Assembly (NCBI GenBank): GCA_002395225.1
Contig: DGWH01000005.1
Span: 1 to 23,286 of the forward strand
DNA length: 23,286 bases
Origin: Christensenella sp. UBA4263
GTDB taxonomy: Bacteria > Bacillota > Clostridia > Christensenellales > Aristaeellaceae
Reading direction: 5' to 3'
Shown here: positions 15,270-22,657 of the stretch, in pieces
How the letters are laid out: each line of letters starts with the position of its first letter
Numbering within the stretch: the first letter of the stretch is position 1
The notes under the pieces: generated by a model
What the model saw: the letters and a program-made list of their open reading frames with translations, nothing else
Told to the model about the DNA's origin: nothing
Database searches by the model: none
Made by a program: the position numbers and the translations under genes

Positions 15270-16099
15270 ACGGAATCTATGCCGTCATGGGGACAATTCT
15301 GCCCTTCAGTTTTCTTCAGTACACCTTTATGAAAAATGCCCTTCTGGCGATTTTGCTGATTACGCCGCTGTTCGGAATGCTGGGAACCATGGCGGTGGAC
15401 AACAAAATGGCCTTCTTTTCGGACGCGCTGGGACACAGTGCGCTGACCGGTGTGGCCCTGGGGGTGGTGCTGGGAATGAAGGACCAGATGCTGCCCATGC
15501 TCCTGTTCGGTGTGCTCTGGGCCGCCCTGATCACCTTTGTCAAGCAGCACTCACGGATGAGTGCGGACACGATCATCAGCGTATTTTCCTCCGCCAGCAT
15601 TGCCCTGGGTCTGGTGATTCTCTCCCGGGGCGGCGCGTTTGCCCGTTATTCCTCCCTGCTCGTCGGGGATGTGCTTTCCGTGACGGCAGAGGATCTGCCG
15701 CTGCTGCTGGGGGCGCTGATTCTGGTCTTTGTCTGCTGGACCTTTCTGTTTAATCCGCTGCTGCTGACCAGTGTCAACGCGTCTCTTGCCCGAAGCCGGG
15801 GCATCCGGACAAAGCTGACGGAGTACGGATTTACCATTCTGGTAGCTCTGTGCGTCATGGTCTCCATCCGCTGGGTGGGCGTGATGCTCATCAATTCCCT
15901 TCTGATTCTGCCGGCGGCGGCATCCAGAAATCTGGCCAGGAACGCGGTTTCCTATCTCTGGGGTTCCGTGCTCATTTCCCTTGTCTGCGGCATTGCCGGC
16001 CTGATTCTTTCCTATTATCTGAATACCTCTGCCGGGGCGGCCATCGTGCTGCTTTGTGCGCTGGTCTATTTTATCTCACTGCCGCTGCGCAGGCGGTAA
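15266..16099 (+). CDS. Zinc/manganese-type ABC transporter permease (ABC-3 family)
   Basis: A 277-aa integral membrane protein with seven to eight hydrophobic segments. It carries the ABC-3 family signature around FFSDALGHSALTGVALG (membrane region 2) and VGVMLINSLLILPAAASRNLA, which contacts the ATPase. The ATG overlaps the ATPase stop (ATGA) and follows AGGGAGGG. With the two preceding genes it forms a complete binding-protein-dependent metal importer. No metal-responsive operator was identified upstream. Confidence 0.93.
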   Translation: MNGIYAVMGTILPFSFLQYTFMKNALLAILLITPLFGMLGTMAVDNKMAFFSDALGHSALTGVALGVVLGMKDQMLPMLLFGVLWAALITFVKQHSRMSADTIISVFSSASIALGLVILSRGGAFARYSSLLVGDVLSVTAEDLPLLLGALILVFVCWTFLFNPLLLTSVNASLARSRGIRTKLTEYGFTILVALCVMVSIRWVGVMLINSLLILPAAASRNLARNAVSYLWGSVLISLVCGIAGLILSYYLNTSAGAAIVLLCALVYFISLPLRRR

Positions 16100-16271
16100 T
16101 GAACGGATTTGTCCTTTGTGCAGCGACAGTGAGGCAAATCTGGTGCCCTGAGCCGCCTGGTCATACGACCAGTATTGCGTTCCCGGGGATGGCAAAGACG
16201 GTCCGGATGTGCGGGTCAGTGGCGGGAATGCGGCACTGGAACGCAAAAAGTGACAGTTTGTCCGGTGACGG

Positions 16272-16300
16272 TTGTCAACCTTAAAAAGGCATGATATAAT
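16272..16300 (+). promoter_or_regulatory. Sigma-A-like promoter of the DUF5685/J-domain operon
   Basis: TTGTCA at 16272-16277, a 17-bp spacer, TATAAT at 16295-16300. Leader of about 68 nt to ATG 16375, which follows AAAAAAGGAG. The 170 bp before it (16100-16271) hold only a small hairpin CTGGTC-ATAC-GACCAG (16157-16172). Confidence 0.82.
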
Positions 16301-16374
16301 CCCGCAAAAGTGAAACTGTCGGCATTTATTCAGTACGCGGATGGTGCGGCTGTTTTTTAAAAAAGGAGATTTCA

Positions 16375-17208
16375 ATGCTTGGTGTAATGCTTGCCCGAAA
16401 GGATGAACTCCGGTTTCGGGAATTTTACCGTTACAGGGCGTTTTACTGTGGGCTTTGCGGGACGCTGGGCAAGCGCTGCGGAGCGGTCAGCCGGCTGGCA
16501 CTCAGTTATGAGATGACGTTTCTTGCCATGCTGCTGACGGCTTTATATGAGACGGAAACGGCGGAGGAAAAGCACCGGTGTCTGGTGCATCCCTTCGTGA
16601 AACAGAAGATGTACAAAAATGCTGCCATAGATTACTGCGCGGACCTTTCAGCGATTCTGTCCTATTATGATCTCAGGGACGGCTGGGAGGATGAACACCG
16701 GGTGGAGCGCCTGGCGGGCAGCGCACTTTTGTCCGGCGCGGCATCTGTGTGCGGCGGCCGGTGGGAGCGGCAGAACCGGGCGGTCAGGGACTATGTGCAG
16801 AAGCTGCATGAGGTCGAGCGGAGAAAAGAACCGCTGCTGGATACGGCGGCGAATCTGACCGGCGAGATGCTGGCCGAACTGTATGTCTGGCAGGAGGATA
16901 TTTACAGCAGCGACCTTCGCACGCTGGGCTTCGGCATTGGAAAGTTCATTTATCTGCTGGATTGTTTTGAAGACATTGAGGAAGACCGGAAGCACGGCAG
17001 TTACAATCCTCTGGTGCTCAGAGCAGATCAGCCGGGCTTTACAGAGAACATTCAGATGATCCTTGAGGGCGTCATGGCAGAGGCATCGGCGGCATTTGAG
17101 CGCCTGCCGATTCTGCAGGATGCCGAGATCATGCGGAATATTCTCTATTCAGGAATGTGGCAGCGCTTCGAACGGGCTGTCATCCGGAGACAGGAGAAAG
17201 GAAAATAA
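16375..17208 (+). CDS. DUF5685 family protein
   Basis: A 277-aa mostly helical, cytoplasmic protein of unknown function. It is recognisable by the N-terminal FREFYRYRAFYCGLCGTLG block, the LSYEMTFLAMLL helix, the Cys/His cluster C69-x2-H72 plus C88, and the later GFGIGKFIYLLDCFEDIEEDRKHGSYNPL motif. That last motif resembles helical prenyltransferase-like Asp-rich sequences, though I would not claim that activity. The pairs C25/C28 and C69/H72 could bind a metal (inference). The stop overlaps the next ATG (TAATG), so it is translated together with a J-domain protein. Confidence 0.82.
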   Translation: MLGVMLARKDELRFREFYRYRAFYCGLCGTLGKRCGAVSRLALSYEMTFLAMLLTALYETETAEEKHRCLVHPFVKQKMYKNAAIDYCADLSAILSYYDLRDGWEDEHRVERLAGSALLSGAASVCGGRWERQNRAVRDYVQKLHEVERRKEPLLDTAANLTGEMLAELYVWQEDIYSSDLRTLGFGIGKFIYLLDCFEDIEEDRKHGSYNPLVLRADQPGFTENIQMILEGVMAEASAAFERLPILQDAEIMRNILYSGMWQRFERAVIRRQEKGK

Positions 17209-17939
17209 TGGATCCATATCAGGTTTTAGGCGTATCCAGAAGCGCAACGGATGACGAAATCAAAAAGGTGTACCGTCAGCTCTGCAAGAAGTATCATCCG
17301 GATGCCAATGTCGGCAAGCCGAATCAGGCAGAGTGCGAGAAGAAATTCGTTGAGGTACAGCAGGCCTACGAGGAGATCATGCATCAGCGTCAGGGAGGCG
17401 GATCGCGTCCGGGCAGCGGATATAACGGCGGAAGCGCCGGACAGAGCCGGCAGAGTGCGTATGCGGATCCGTTTGAACAGTTCCGACAGGAATTTGGCGG
17501 ATATGGATACGGACAGCGGACCTATGGCGGCGGATACGGGTACAGTCAGAGGACGGAGTCCGTTCCGGAGATGCAGGCGGCGCTCAACTATATTCGTTCC
17601 GGCCATTATAACGAGGCGCTCAATGCCCTGGGCATGGTGTCCCCGCGGGAGCGCAGCGCCCGCTGGTATTATCTGAGCGCACTGGCACAGACCGGGCTGC
17701 ATAATCAGGCACAGGCCATGGAATATGCCCGGCAGGCGGTGAGCATGGAACCGCAGAATATGGAATATCAGCAGTTCCTGTCGGATCTGCAGAGCGGCGG
17801 CCGCGGGTATTCCCAGTACGGACAGCAGTACGGCCGGCCGAATATGGGCAATGTGGTCAGCCCCTGTGCATCGCTGGCGGCCATGTACTGCTGCAGCATG
17901 TGCATGTGCGGACGGGTTCCGCTGTTCTGCTGTCTGTGA
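17208..17939 (+). CDS. J-domain (DnaJ-like) protein with TPR-like segment and Cys-rich tail
   Basis: A 243-aa co-chaperone-type protein. The start is ATG 17208, overlapping the previous stop; the longer open frame upstream is inside the DUF5685 gene. Residues 1-65 are a J domain with HPD at 30-32 (KKYHPDAN), the Hsp70-stimulating motif. Then a Gly/Tyr/Ser/Gln-rich linker (66-118), a helical TPR-like pair (AALNYIRSGHYNEALNAL and YYLSALAQTGLHNQAQAMEY), and a C-terminal tail with seven Cys (PCASLAAMYCCSMCMC and LFCCL). It lacks the DnaJ zinc-finger and C-terminal substrate domains, so it is a specialised class C J protein, probably acting with the DUF5685 protein. A perfect terminator follows. 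Confidence 0.88.
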   Translation: MDPYQVLGVSRSATDDEIKKVYRQLCKKYHPDANVGKPNQAECEKKFVEVQQAYEEIMHQRQGGGSRPGSGYNGGSAGQSRQSAYADPFEQFRQEFGGYGYGQRTYGGGYGYSQRTESVPEMQAALNYIRSGHYNEALNALGMVSPRERSARWYYLSALAQTGLHNQAQAMEYARQAVSMEPQNMEYQQFLSDLQSGGRGYSQYGQQYGRPNMGNVVSPCASLAAMYCCSMCMCGRVPLFCCL

Positions 17940-17985
17940 CCGGTCCGTGTCGGCGGTTGATCCCATGTTGGCTTTCCTTTCAGGA

Positions 17986-18010
17986 CCGCACGCCCGGGCG
18001 TGCGGTTTTT
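17986..18010 (+). terminator. Intrinsic terminator after the J-domain gene
   Basis: CCGCACGCCC followed directly by GGGCGTGCGG (20-bp perfect palindrome, effective loop 4 nt) and T5 at 18006-18010. Confidence 0.95.
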
Positions 18011-18072
18011 AAGCGAAATGGTTTGTTTTTGCGGAATTGTTTTGCGGACTTTACCGATCTTAAAAAAAATCG

Positions 18073-18101
18073 TTGCATCCTTATACTATTTGGGATAAAA
18101 T
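18073..18101 (+). promoter_or_regulatory. Sigma-A-like promoter of the RNA methyltransferase gene
   Basis: TTGCAT at 18073-18078, a 17-bp spacer and TAAAAT at 18096-18101; ATG 18160 lies about 50 nt after the predicted start. Confidence 0.65.
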
Positions 18102-18159
18102 GCAGTCGTTTAACCAGAATGAGGAATAATCGGGCCTCGAATGACGGGAGGCGGATGGA

Positions 18160-18957
18160 ATGAAGGAAATCGAGAGCATCCGGAATCCGCAGATTCAGGC
18201 ACTGCGAAAGCTGAGCCGGACCCGGGAAAGACGGGAACAGGGGCGTTTTCTGGTGGAAGGGCCGCGGATGGCAGAGGAGGCACTGGCCGCCGGCTGGTGT
18301 GAACTTGTGCTGGTCAGCCATCTGACCGGGCGAAACGGGGCGATTGCGGAAAAGGCTGAGCAGACGGGCATTGAGGTGATACGCGTCAGTGAGGACGTCA
18401 TGGAGAGCCTGTCCGAGAACCGGACGCCCCAGGGCATTCTCTGTGTCTGCCGCATGCCAGAACAGGCGAAGATGCCGGAGGGACCGCTGATTCTGGCGCT
18501 GGATGCCGTGCAGAATCCCGGAAATGTCGGGACGATGATCAGGACAGCGGATGCGGCAGGCTTTGCGGGAGTTGTGCTGGGCCCGGGCTGCGCGGACCTG
18601 TACAGTGCGAAAACGCTGGCCTCGACCATGGGCTCTGTTTTTCATCTGCCGATTGTGACGGTGGCGGATCTGCCGGGAATGCTGCACGCCTTTGCGGAAA
18701 AGGGCACGGCGGTCATCGCGACGGAGCTGGGCGGGGAGGATTTTTACCGGGCCTGTCCGCAGGAACCTGCCGTCCTGGTGATTGGAAATGAAGGAAACGG
18801 AATCTCGGAGAGCGTCAGCCGGCAGGCCACCTGTCATCTGGCCCTGCCCATGCGGGGCGGAGCGGAAAGCCTCAATGCCTCCGTTGCCGCCGGGATCATG
18901 ATTTACGAGATGGCCAGACGGAGCGAGCAGCCGGTTCCTGCCGCGGAGCGCCGATAG
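18160..18957 (+). CDS. TrmH/SpoU-family RNA 2'-O-methyltransferase
   Basis: A 265-aa SPOUT enzyme that transfers methyl from S-adenosylmethionine to a ribose 2'-OH, probably in rRNA. The N-terminal substrate-binding domain (about 1-100) contains GRFLVEGPRMAEEAL. The knot domain has motif 1 NPGNVGTMIRTADAAG (119-134), motif 2 LVIGNEGNGIS (206-216), and motif 3 LPMRGGAESLNASVA (229-243). Arg128 and Asn239 are the usual catalytic and binding positions of the family. It resembles RlmB/TsnR-type rRNA enzymes; the exact target nucleotide cannot be told. It is 66 bp upstream of the FakA-C-like gene. Confidence 0.9.
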   Translation: MKEIESIRNPQIQALRKLSRTRERREQGRFLVEGPRMAEEALAAGWCELVLVSHLTGRNGAIAEKAEQTGIEVIRVSEDVMESLSENRTPQGILCVCRMPEQAKMPEGPLILALDAVQNPGNVGTMIRTADAAGFAGVVLGPGCADLYSAKTLASTMGSVFHLPIVTVADLPGMLHAFAEKGTAVIATELGGEDFYRACPQEPAVLVIGNEGNGISESVSRQATCHLALPMRGGAESLNASVAAGIMIYEMARRSEQPVPAAERR

Positions 18958-19023
18958 ATGTGCACCGGAGATGAAACGGTGCCGTAAGACCAAGTGTGGG
19001 ATTGAAAAAAGGAGGAGAAAGAT

Positions 19024-19275
19024 ATGCTTGAATATCGTTATGATACACAGCTTCTGATCGATGGAAAGAACCTGGATGAGGATGAAATTTACGATTACTT
19101 TGTCGACAATTTCAAGGGTGACAGCCTGCTGGCCGTGGGAGATGAGGACCTGATTAAGATCCACTATCATACCAACGAGCCCTGGAAAGTGCTGGAATAC
19201 TGCTCGACGCTTGGGGAGATCTACGACATTGTGGTTGAGGATATGGACCGTCAGAGCCGTGGTCTGAAAGGATAA
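19024..19275 (+). CDS. Stand-alone FakA (YloV) C-terminal-type domain protein ('kinase to dihydroxyacetone kinase')
   Basis: An 83-aa protein behind a strong AGGAGG. The core GDSLLAVGDEDLIKIHYHTNEPWKVLEYCSTLGEI and the ending IVVEDMDRQ align by eye with the post-kinase domain of fatty-acid kinase FakA (GDSLxVxxDxxLxKVHIHTxxPgxVxxY...GELxxIKIENM). The HxH pair (His47, His49) is kept. The Cys of the FakA 'YCTEF' strand, which I recall as the third zinc ligand, is absent (LEYRYDTQLL here). No ATP-binding DhaL domain and no DegV-like fatty-acid binder are encoded nearby. It ends 2 bp before the ammonia-lyase gene. The function of free-standing versions is not known to me. Confidence 0.75.
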   Translation: MLEYRYDTQLLIDGKNLDEDEIYDYFVDNFKGDSLLAVGDEDLIKIHYHTNEPWKVLEYCSTLGEIYDIVVEDMDRQSRGLKG

Positions 19276-19277
19276 TC

Positions 19278-20477
19278 ATGGAGATTTTTTCGCTTGGAAT
19301 GATTCTTGAGGCCAGAGAGCGTCTCAGAGGAATGATTCAGAGAACCGGACTGGTGGCATTTCCGGCCCTGTCAACGGAGGACAGCGTCCTGTACCTCAAG
19401 ACAGAGGACCTGCAGAATACCGGTTCATTTAAGGTCCGCGGCGCGTACATCAAGATTGCGGGACTTACGGACGAGGAACGGGCGGCCGGGGTCATTGCCT
19501 CCTCTGCCGGAAATCACGCGCAGGGGGTTGCACTGGCGGCCCAGCATTTCGGGGTGCCGGCAACCATTGTCATGCCCACCGGGGCGCCGCTTTCAAAGGT
19601 GAAGGCGACGATGGAACTGGGGGCCAAAGTGGTGCTGCACGGAACCGTGTATGATGATGCCTATCAGGAAGCCAGGCGGATTCAGAAGGAAACGGGCGCG
19701 ACCTTTATTCATCCCTTTGATGATCCGCTGGTCATCGCCGGTCAGGGGACCATCGGGCTTGAAATCATGGATGATCTGCCGGATGTGGACACAATTGTGG
19801 TGCCTATTGGCGGCGGCGGCCTGGCCAGCGGCGTGGCGGCGGCCGTCAAGATGCTGCATCCCAATGTGCGGGTCATCGGCGTTCAGGCATCCGGGGCGGC
19901 CGGAATGAAGGCCTCCTTTGAGGCGGGGCATGTGGTGTGCCTGCCCTCGGCTAAGACCATTGCGGACGGCATTGCCGTCAAGCAGCCCGGCGAACTGACC
20001 TTTGAGATCTGCCGGCAGTATCTGGATGATATCGTGACGGTGGATGATGATGAGATCGCCCAGGCCATCCTTTTCCTGATGGAAAAGGGCAAGATGGTGG
20101 CAGAGGGTGCCGGCGCGGCACCCGTTGCGGCGGTGATGAATCAGAAGATTGAGCGCAGGGGAAACGTGGTCGCCATGGTTTCCGGCGGAAACATTGATGT
20201 GACCATGATCTCAAGGATTATCGAAAAAGGTCTCCTTCGGGCAGGCCGCGTCAGCAAGCTCCGCATCGTTCTCAAGGACATTCCGGGACAACTGGAGATT
20301 GTCAGCCGGATCATCGGCTCCGCCGGGGCCAATGTCATGGCCGTACACCATGACCGGACCAATGTGGACCTGGATATCCGGGATGCCATTCTGGAGATTA
20401 CCATGGAAACCCAGGACCGTGAGCACGCCGTGCGGGTCATTGAAAGCCTCAGGGAGGCCGGATTTACGGTAAACTGA
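19278..20477 (+). CDS. ilvA: Threonine ammonia-lyase (threonine dehydratase) with ACT domain
   Basis: A 399-aa PLP enzyme converting L-threonine to 2-oxobutanoate and ammonia. Lys52 in TGSFKVRGA binds PLP; SSAGNHAQG (75-83) and the phosphate-binding PIGGGGLASG (176-185) are intact. The catalytic domain runs to about 320 (MVSGGNIDVTMI). A single ACT domain (about 327-399, VLKDIPGQLEIVSRIIGSAGANV) ends the protein. The ~400-residue length with one ACT domain fits the short, catabolic-like type common in Firmicutes rather than the ~510-residue enterobacterial IlvA. No other isoleucine genes are adjacent. AAGGA at the end of the previous gene serves as the ribosome binding site. Confidence 0.93.
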   Translation: MEIFSLGMILEARERLRGMIQRTGLVAFPALSTEDSVLYLKTEDLQNTGSFKVRGAYIKIAGLTDEERAAGVIASSAGNHAQGVALAAQHFGVPATIVMPTGAPLSKVKATMELGAKVVLHGTVYDDAYQEARRIQKETGATFIHPFDDPLVIAGQGTIGLEIMDDLPDVDTIVVPIGGGGLASGVAAAVKMLHPNVRVIGVQASGAAGMKASFEAGHVVCLPSAKTIADGIAVKQPGELTFEICRQYLDDIVTVDDDEIAQAILFLMEKGKMVAEGAGAAPVAAVMNQKIERRGNVVAMVSGGNIDVTMISRIIEKGLLRAGRVSKLRIVLKDIPGQLEIVSRIIGSAGANVMAVHHDRTNVDLDIRDAILEITMETQDREHAVRVIESLREAGFTVN

Positions 20478-20528
20478 GAAAGGATCCCCGGATTTGCGCG
20501 TTTGCCGTGTTTTTTCTCGTTTTCGGGA

Positions 20529-20557
20529 TTGAAATGCAGGAATGCATTTGATACAAT
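20529..20557 (+). promoter_or_regulatory. Sigma-A-like promoter of tig-clpP-clpX
   Basis: TTGAAA at 20529-20534, a 17-bp spacer, TACAAT at 20552-20557. The predicted start near 20564 gives a leader of about 100 nt. No CtsR or HrcA/CIRCE operator was seen. Confidence 0.75.
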
Positions 20558-20606
20558 ATAGAATGGCGCTCTGAAAGAGTGCTGTATCAATAGGGCAGAA
20601 ACGGGC

Positions 20607-20639
20607 TGCGGTGCAGACCGGTTCAGCCGGATCACCGCA
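20607..20639 (+). promoter_or_regulatory. Hairpin in the tig leader
   Basis: TGCGGTG (20607-20613) pairs with CACCGCA (20633-20639); CCGG-TTCAG-CCGG forms the inner stem. A short AAGGATTTTT follows, then AGGAGG and the start codon. It could be a weak attenuator or mRNA-stabilising structure. Confidence 0.4.
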
Positions 20640-20664
20640 AAGGATTTTTAGGAGGAACATTTTC

Positions 20665-22032
20665 ATGCAGAAGTCATTTGAACTGAAGCCCGGTTGCAAA
20701 TTTATTGTTACCTATACATATGATTATAGTGAAGCGTATCCGGAAGCACTGAAAGTTGCCAATACGATTCGTTTCCCGGGATTCCGCAAGGGCCATGCGC
20801 CTTTCGGCCTGGTGGTGCGTTCCTACGGCCTGGATGTGCTTTTTGACAGTGCCTTTAACAAGCTGCGTTCGATTGAGGATCTGATCAGTGACCTTGAGGA
20901 AACCGGGCATACGTCCATGTTTTCCCCCACCTTCTCCACCGATCCCGTGAAAAAGGATGAGCCGGTTGTGTACAGGGTGGAATGGACAGTTGAACCGCAG
21001 GTGGAACTGGGCGAATACAAGGGAACGAAGCTGCCGGTGCCGGAGGAGTCGGTGACCGATGAGATGATCGACGAGCAGATTCAGAAGGAACTCCGCAAGC
21101 AGACCTCGTTCACCAATATCACGGACCGTCCCTGCCAGAACGGGGATATGGTGACGGTAGACTTTGTGGGAACCATTGACGGAACGCCGTTTGCCGGCGG
21201 CAGCGCGGATGGCGTCTCCTTCAAGCTGGGTGAGCGTTCCTATCTGCCGGATCTTGAGGACGGCATCGTGGGCATGAACGTCGGCGAGGAAAAAGACGTG
21301 AATCTGCATTTCCCGGAGGAGTACGACAAGTCCGTTGCCGGCAAGGATGCGGTGTTCCATGTCAAGCTGACGGGAATTGTCGAGGAAAAGCTGCCTGAGC
21401 TGGATGATGATTTTGTCCAGGACATCAGCGATTTCGATACCGTCGAGGCGTATCGCGAAAATATCCGCAAGCAGCTTCAGAAAGAAGTGGAGGTCAGAAA
21501 TCACAGACATCTGGCCGACCGGATCATCGAGCATGTGGAAAAACTGTCCAAGATTGATATTCCCGAGAAGCTGCTCGACCTGCAGACAGAGCGTGTCTAC
21601 GAGGCCAATGTCAAGCGGTATGCCGCGATGGGCCAGGATTATGAGAAGATGCTGGAGAATACGGGACTCGGCAAGCAGTTTGGCATGATGATGTGCAAAA
21701 CTGAAGCCGATAATCTGCTGAAGAGCTTCTATCTGACCCAGAAGCTGGTGAATGAGCTGGGAATCGAGGTAACGGATGAGGACGTCGAGAACCTCATGGA
21801 GGAAAGCCGCGAGGAACTGGGCGACCGGTATGATGAGTTCGTTGACAGAATGACGGAAAGCGATAAAGACGCGCTCCGTGAAGAGTGCCAGCTTCGCAAA
21901 CTGGGGGAGGCCATGAAGGAACTGATGGAGATTACCTTTGTGGCGCCGGATGATCCCTCTCTCAAACCCGCTGCCCCTGAGGCCAAGAATGAGCAGGCAG
22001 AGGAGAAGGCGGCTGAGGACGGAAAGGAATAA
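20665..22032 (+). CDS. tig: Trigger factor, ribosome-associated chaperone and prolyl isomerase
   Basis: A 455-aa chaperone that binds nascent chains at the ribosome exit. ATG 20665 follows AGGAGG; the frame opens earlier at GTG 20611 but that lies in the leader hairpin. The N-terminal ribosome-binding domain has the signature GFRKGHAP (39-46). The FKBP-type isomerase domain (about 150-245) has GDMVTVDFVGTIDG and FPEEYDKSVAGKDAVFHVKL. The helical C-terminal arm runs to about 430 and ends in an acidic Ala/Glu/Lys tail (AEEKAAEDGKE). Length is normal. Two bp separate it from clpP. Confidence 0.97.
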   Translation: MQKSFELKPGCKFIVTYTYDYSEAYPEALKVANTIRFPGFRKGHAPFGLVVRSYGLDVLFDSAFNKLRSIEDLISDLEETGHTSMFSPTFSTDPVKKDEPVVYRVEWTVEPQVELGEYKGTKLPVPEESVTDEMIDEQIQKELRKQTSFTNITDRPCQNGDMVTVDFVGTIDGTPFAGGSADGVSFKLGERSYLPDLEDGIVGMNVGEEKDVNLHFPEEYDKSVAGKDAVFHVKLTGIVEEKLPELDDDFVQDISDFDTVEAYRENIRKQLQKEVEVRNHRHLADRIIEHVEKLSKIDIPEKLLDLQTERVYEANVKRYAAMGQDYEKMLENTGLGKQFGMMMCKTEADNLLKSFYLTQKLVNELGIEVTDEDVENLMEESREELGDRYDEFVDRMTESDKDALREECQLRKLGEAMKELMEITFVAPDDPSLKPAAPEAKNEQAEEKAAEDGKE

Positions 22033-22034
22033 TC

Positions 22035-22634
22035 ATGGCAGGAATGCAGTATTTTGAGCCCAGCGTCATTGAAAAAACAGCTTACGGCGAACGCGCCTAC
22101 GATGTGTATTCAAGACTGCTGAAGGACCGTGTCATTTTCCTGCGCGGCGAGGTGAACGAGGCGCTGGCAAACAGCATTGTTGCCCAGCTCCTGTTCCTCG
22201 AAATGGAGGATGCGGATGCGGAGATTTCCATGTACATCAACAGCCCGGGCGGCAGTGTGACAGATGGCATGGCCATCTTTGACACCATGCGCTATATCCG
22301 GCCCAAGGTCCGTACGGTCTGCCTTGGCATGGCCGCCTCCATGGGTGCCTTCCTCCTGATGGCCGGTGAGCCCGGCATGCGGATGGCGCTGCCCAACAGC
22401 GAGGTGATGATTCATCAGCCCAGCGGCGGGGCCAGCGGCCAGGCGACGGATGTTCAGCTGCATGCGCAGTGGCTGCTGAGGACCAAGCAGAAGATGAACA
22501 GCCTGATGAGTGAGATGACCGGTCAGCCGCTTGAGCGCATCGAGCGGGATGTGGAACGGGACTACTTCATGACGGCGGAGGAAGCAAAGGCCTACGGCAT
22601 CATTGATGAGATTTTTGTTCCGCGGTCAAAGTGA
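22035..22634 (+). CDS. clpP: ATP-dependent Clp protease proteolytic subunit
   Basis: A 199-aa serine peptidase forming the tetradecameric barrel. Ser102 in GMAASMGAF, His127 in VMIHQPSGGASGQ, and Asp176 in RDYFMTAEEAKAYGIID complete the triad, with the expected spacing. The NSPGGSV oxyanion loop (69-75) is intact. The short N-terminal propeptide (MAGMQYFEPSVIEKTAYGERAYD) is typical. ATG 22035 lies 2 bp after the tig stop, with GGAAAGGA in the end of tig as ribosome binding site. Works with ClpX encoded next. Confidence 0.97.
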   Translation: MAGMQYFEPSVIEKTAYGERAYDVYSRLLKDRVIFLRGEVNEALANSIVAQLLFLEMEDADAEISMYINSPGGSVTDGMAIFDTMRYIRPKVRTVCLGMAASMGAFLLMAGEPGMRMALPNSEVMIHQPSGGASGQATDVQLHAQWLLRTKQKMNSLMSEMTGQPLERIERDVERDYFMTAEEAKAYGIIDEIFVPRSK

Positions 22635-22657
22635 TTTGAAGCAATTGAGGTTTCTGA

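Noticed and set aside
16099..16284. 61-codon ORF whose ATG overlaps the permease stop (TAATG)
   Set aside because: No recognisable domain or helix pattern, its 3' end runs through the DUF5685 promoter -35 region, and the composition looks like translated intergenic DNA.
17980..19170. 396-codon minus-strand ORF opposite the RNA methyltransferase gene
   Set aside because: It reads through a terminator and a promoter and antisense to a clear SPOUT methyltransferase; the composition is typical of a shadow frame.
20488..20516. Terminator after ilvA (T6 at about 20511)
   Set aside because: No stem longer than about 3 bp could be built next to the T run.
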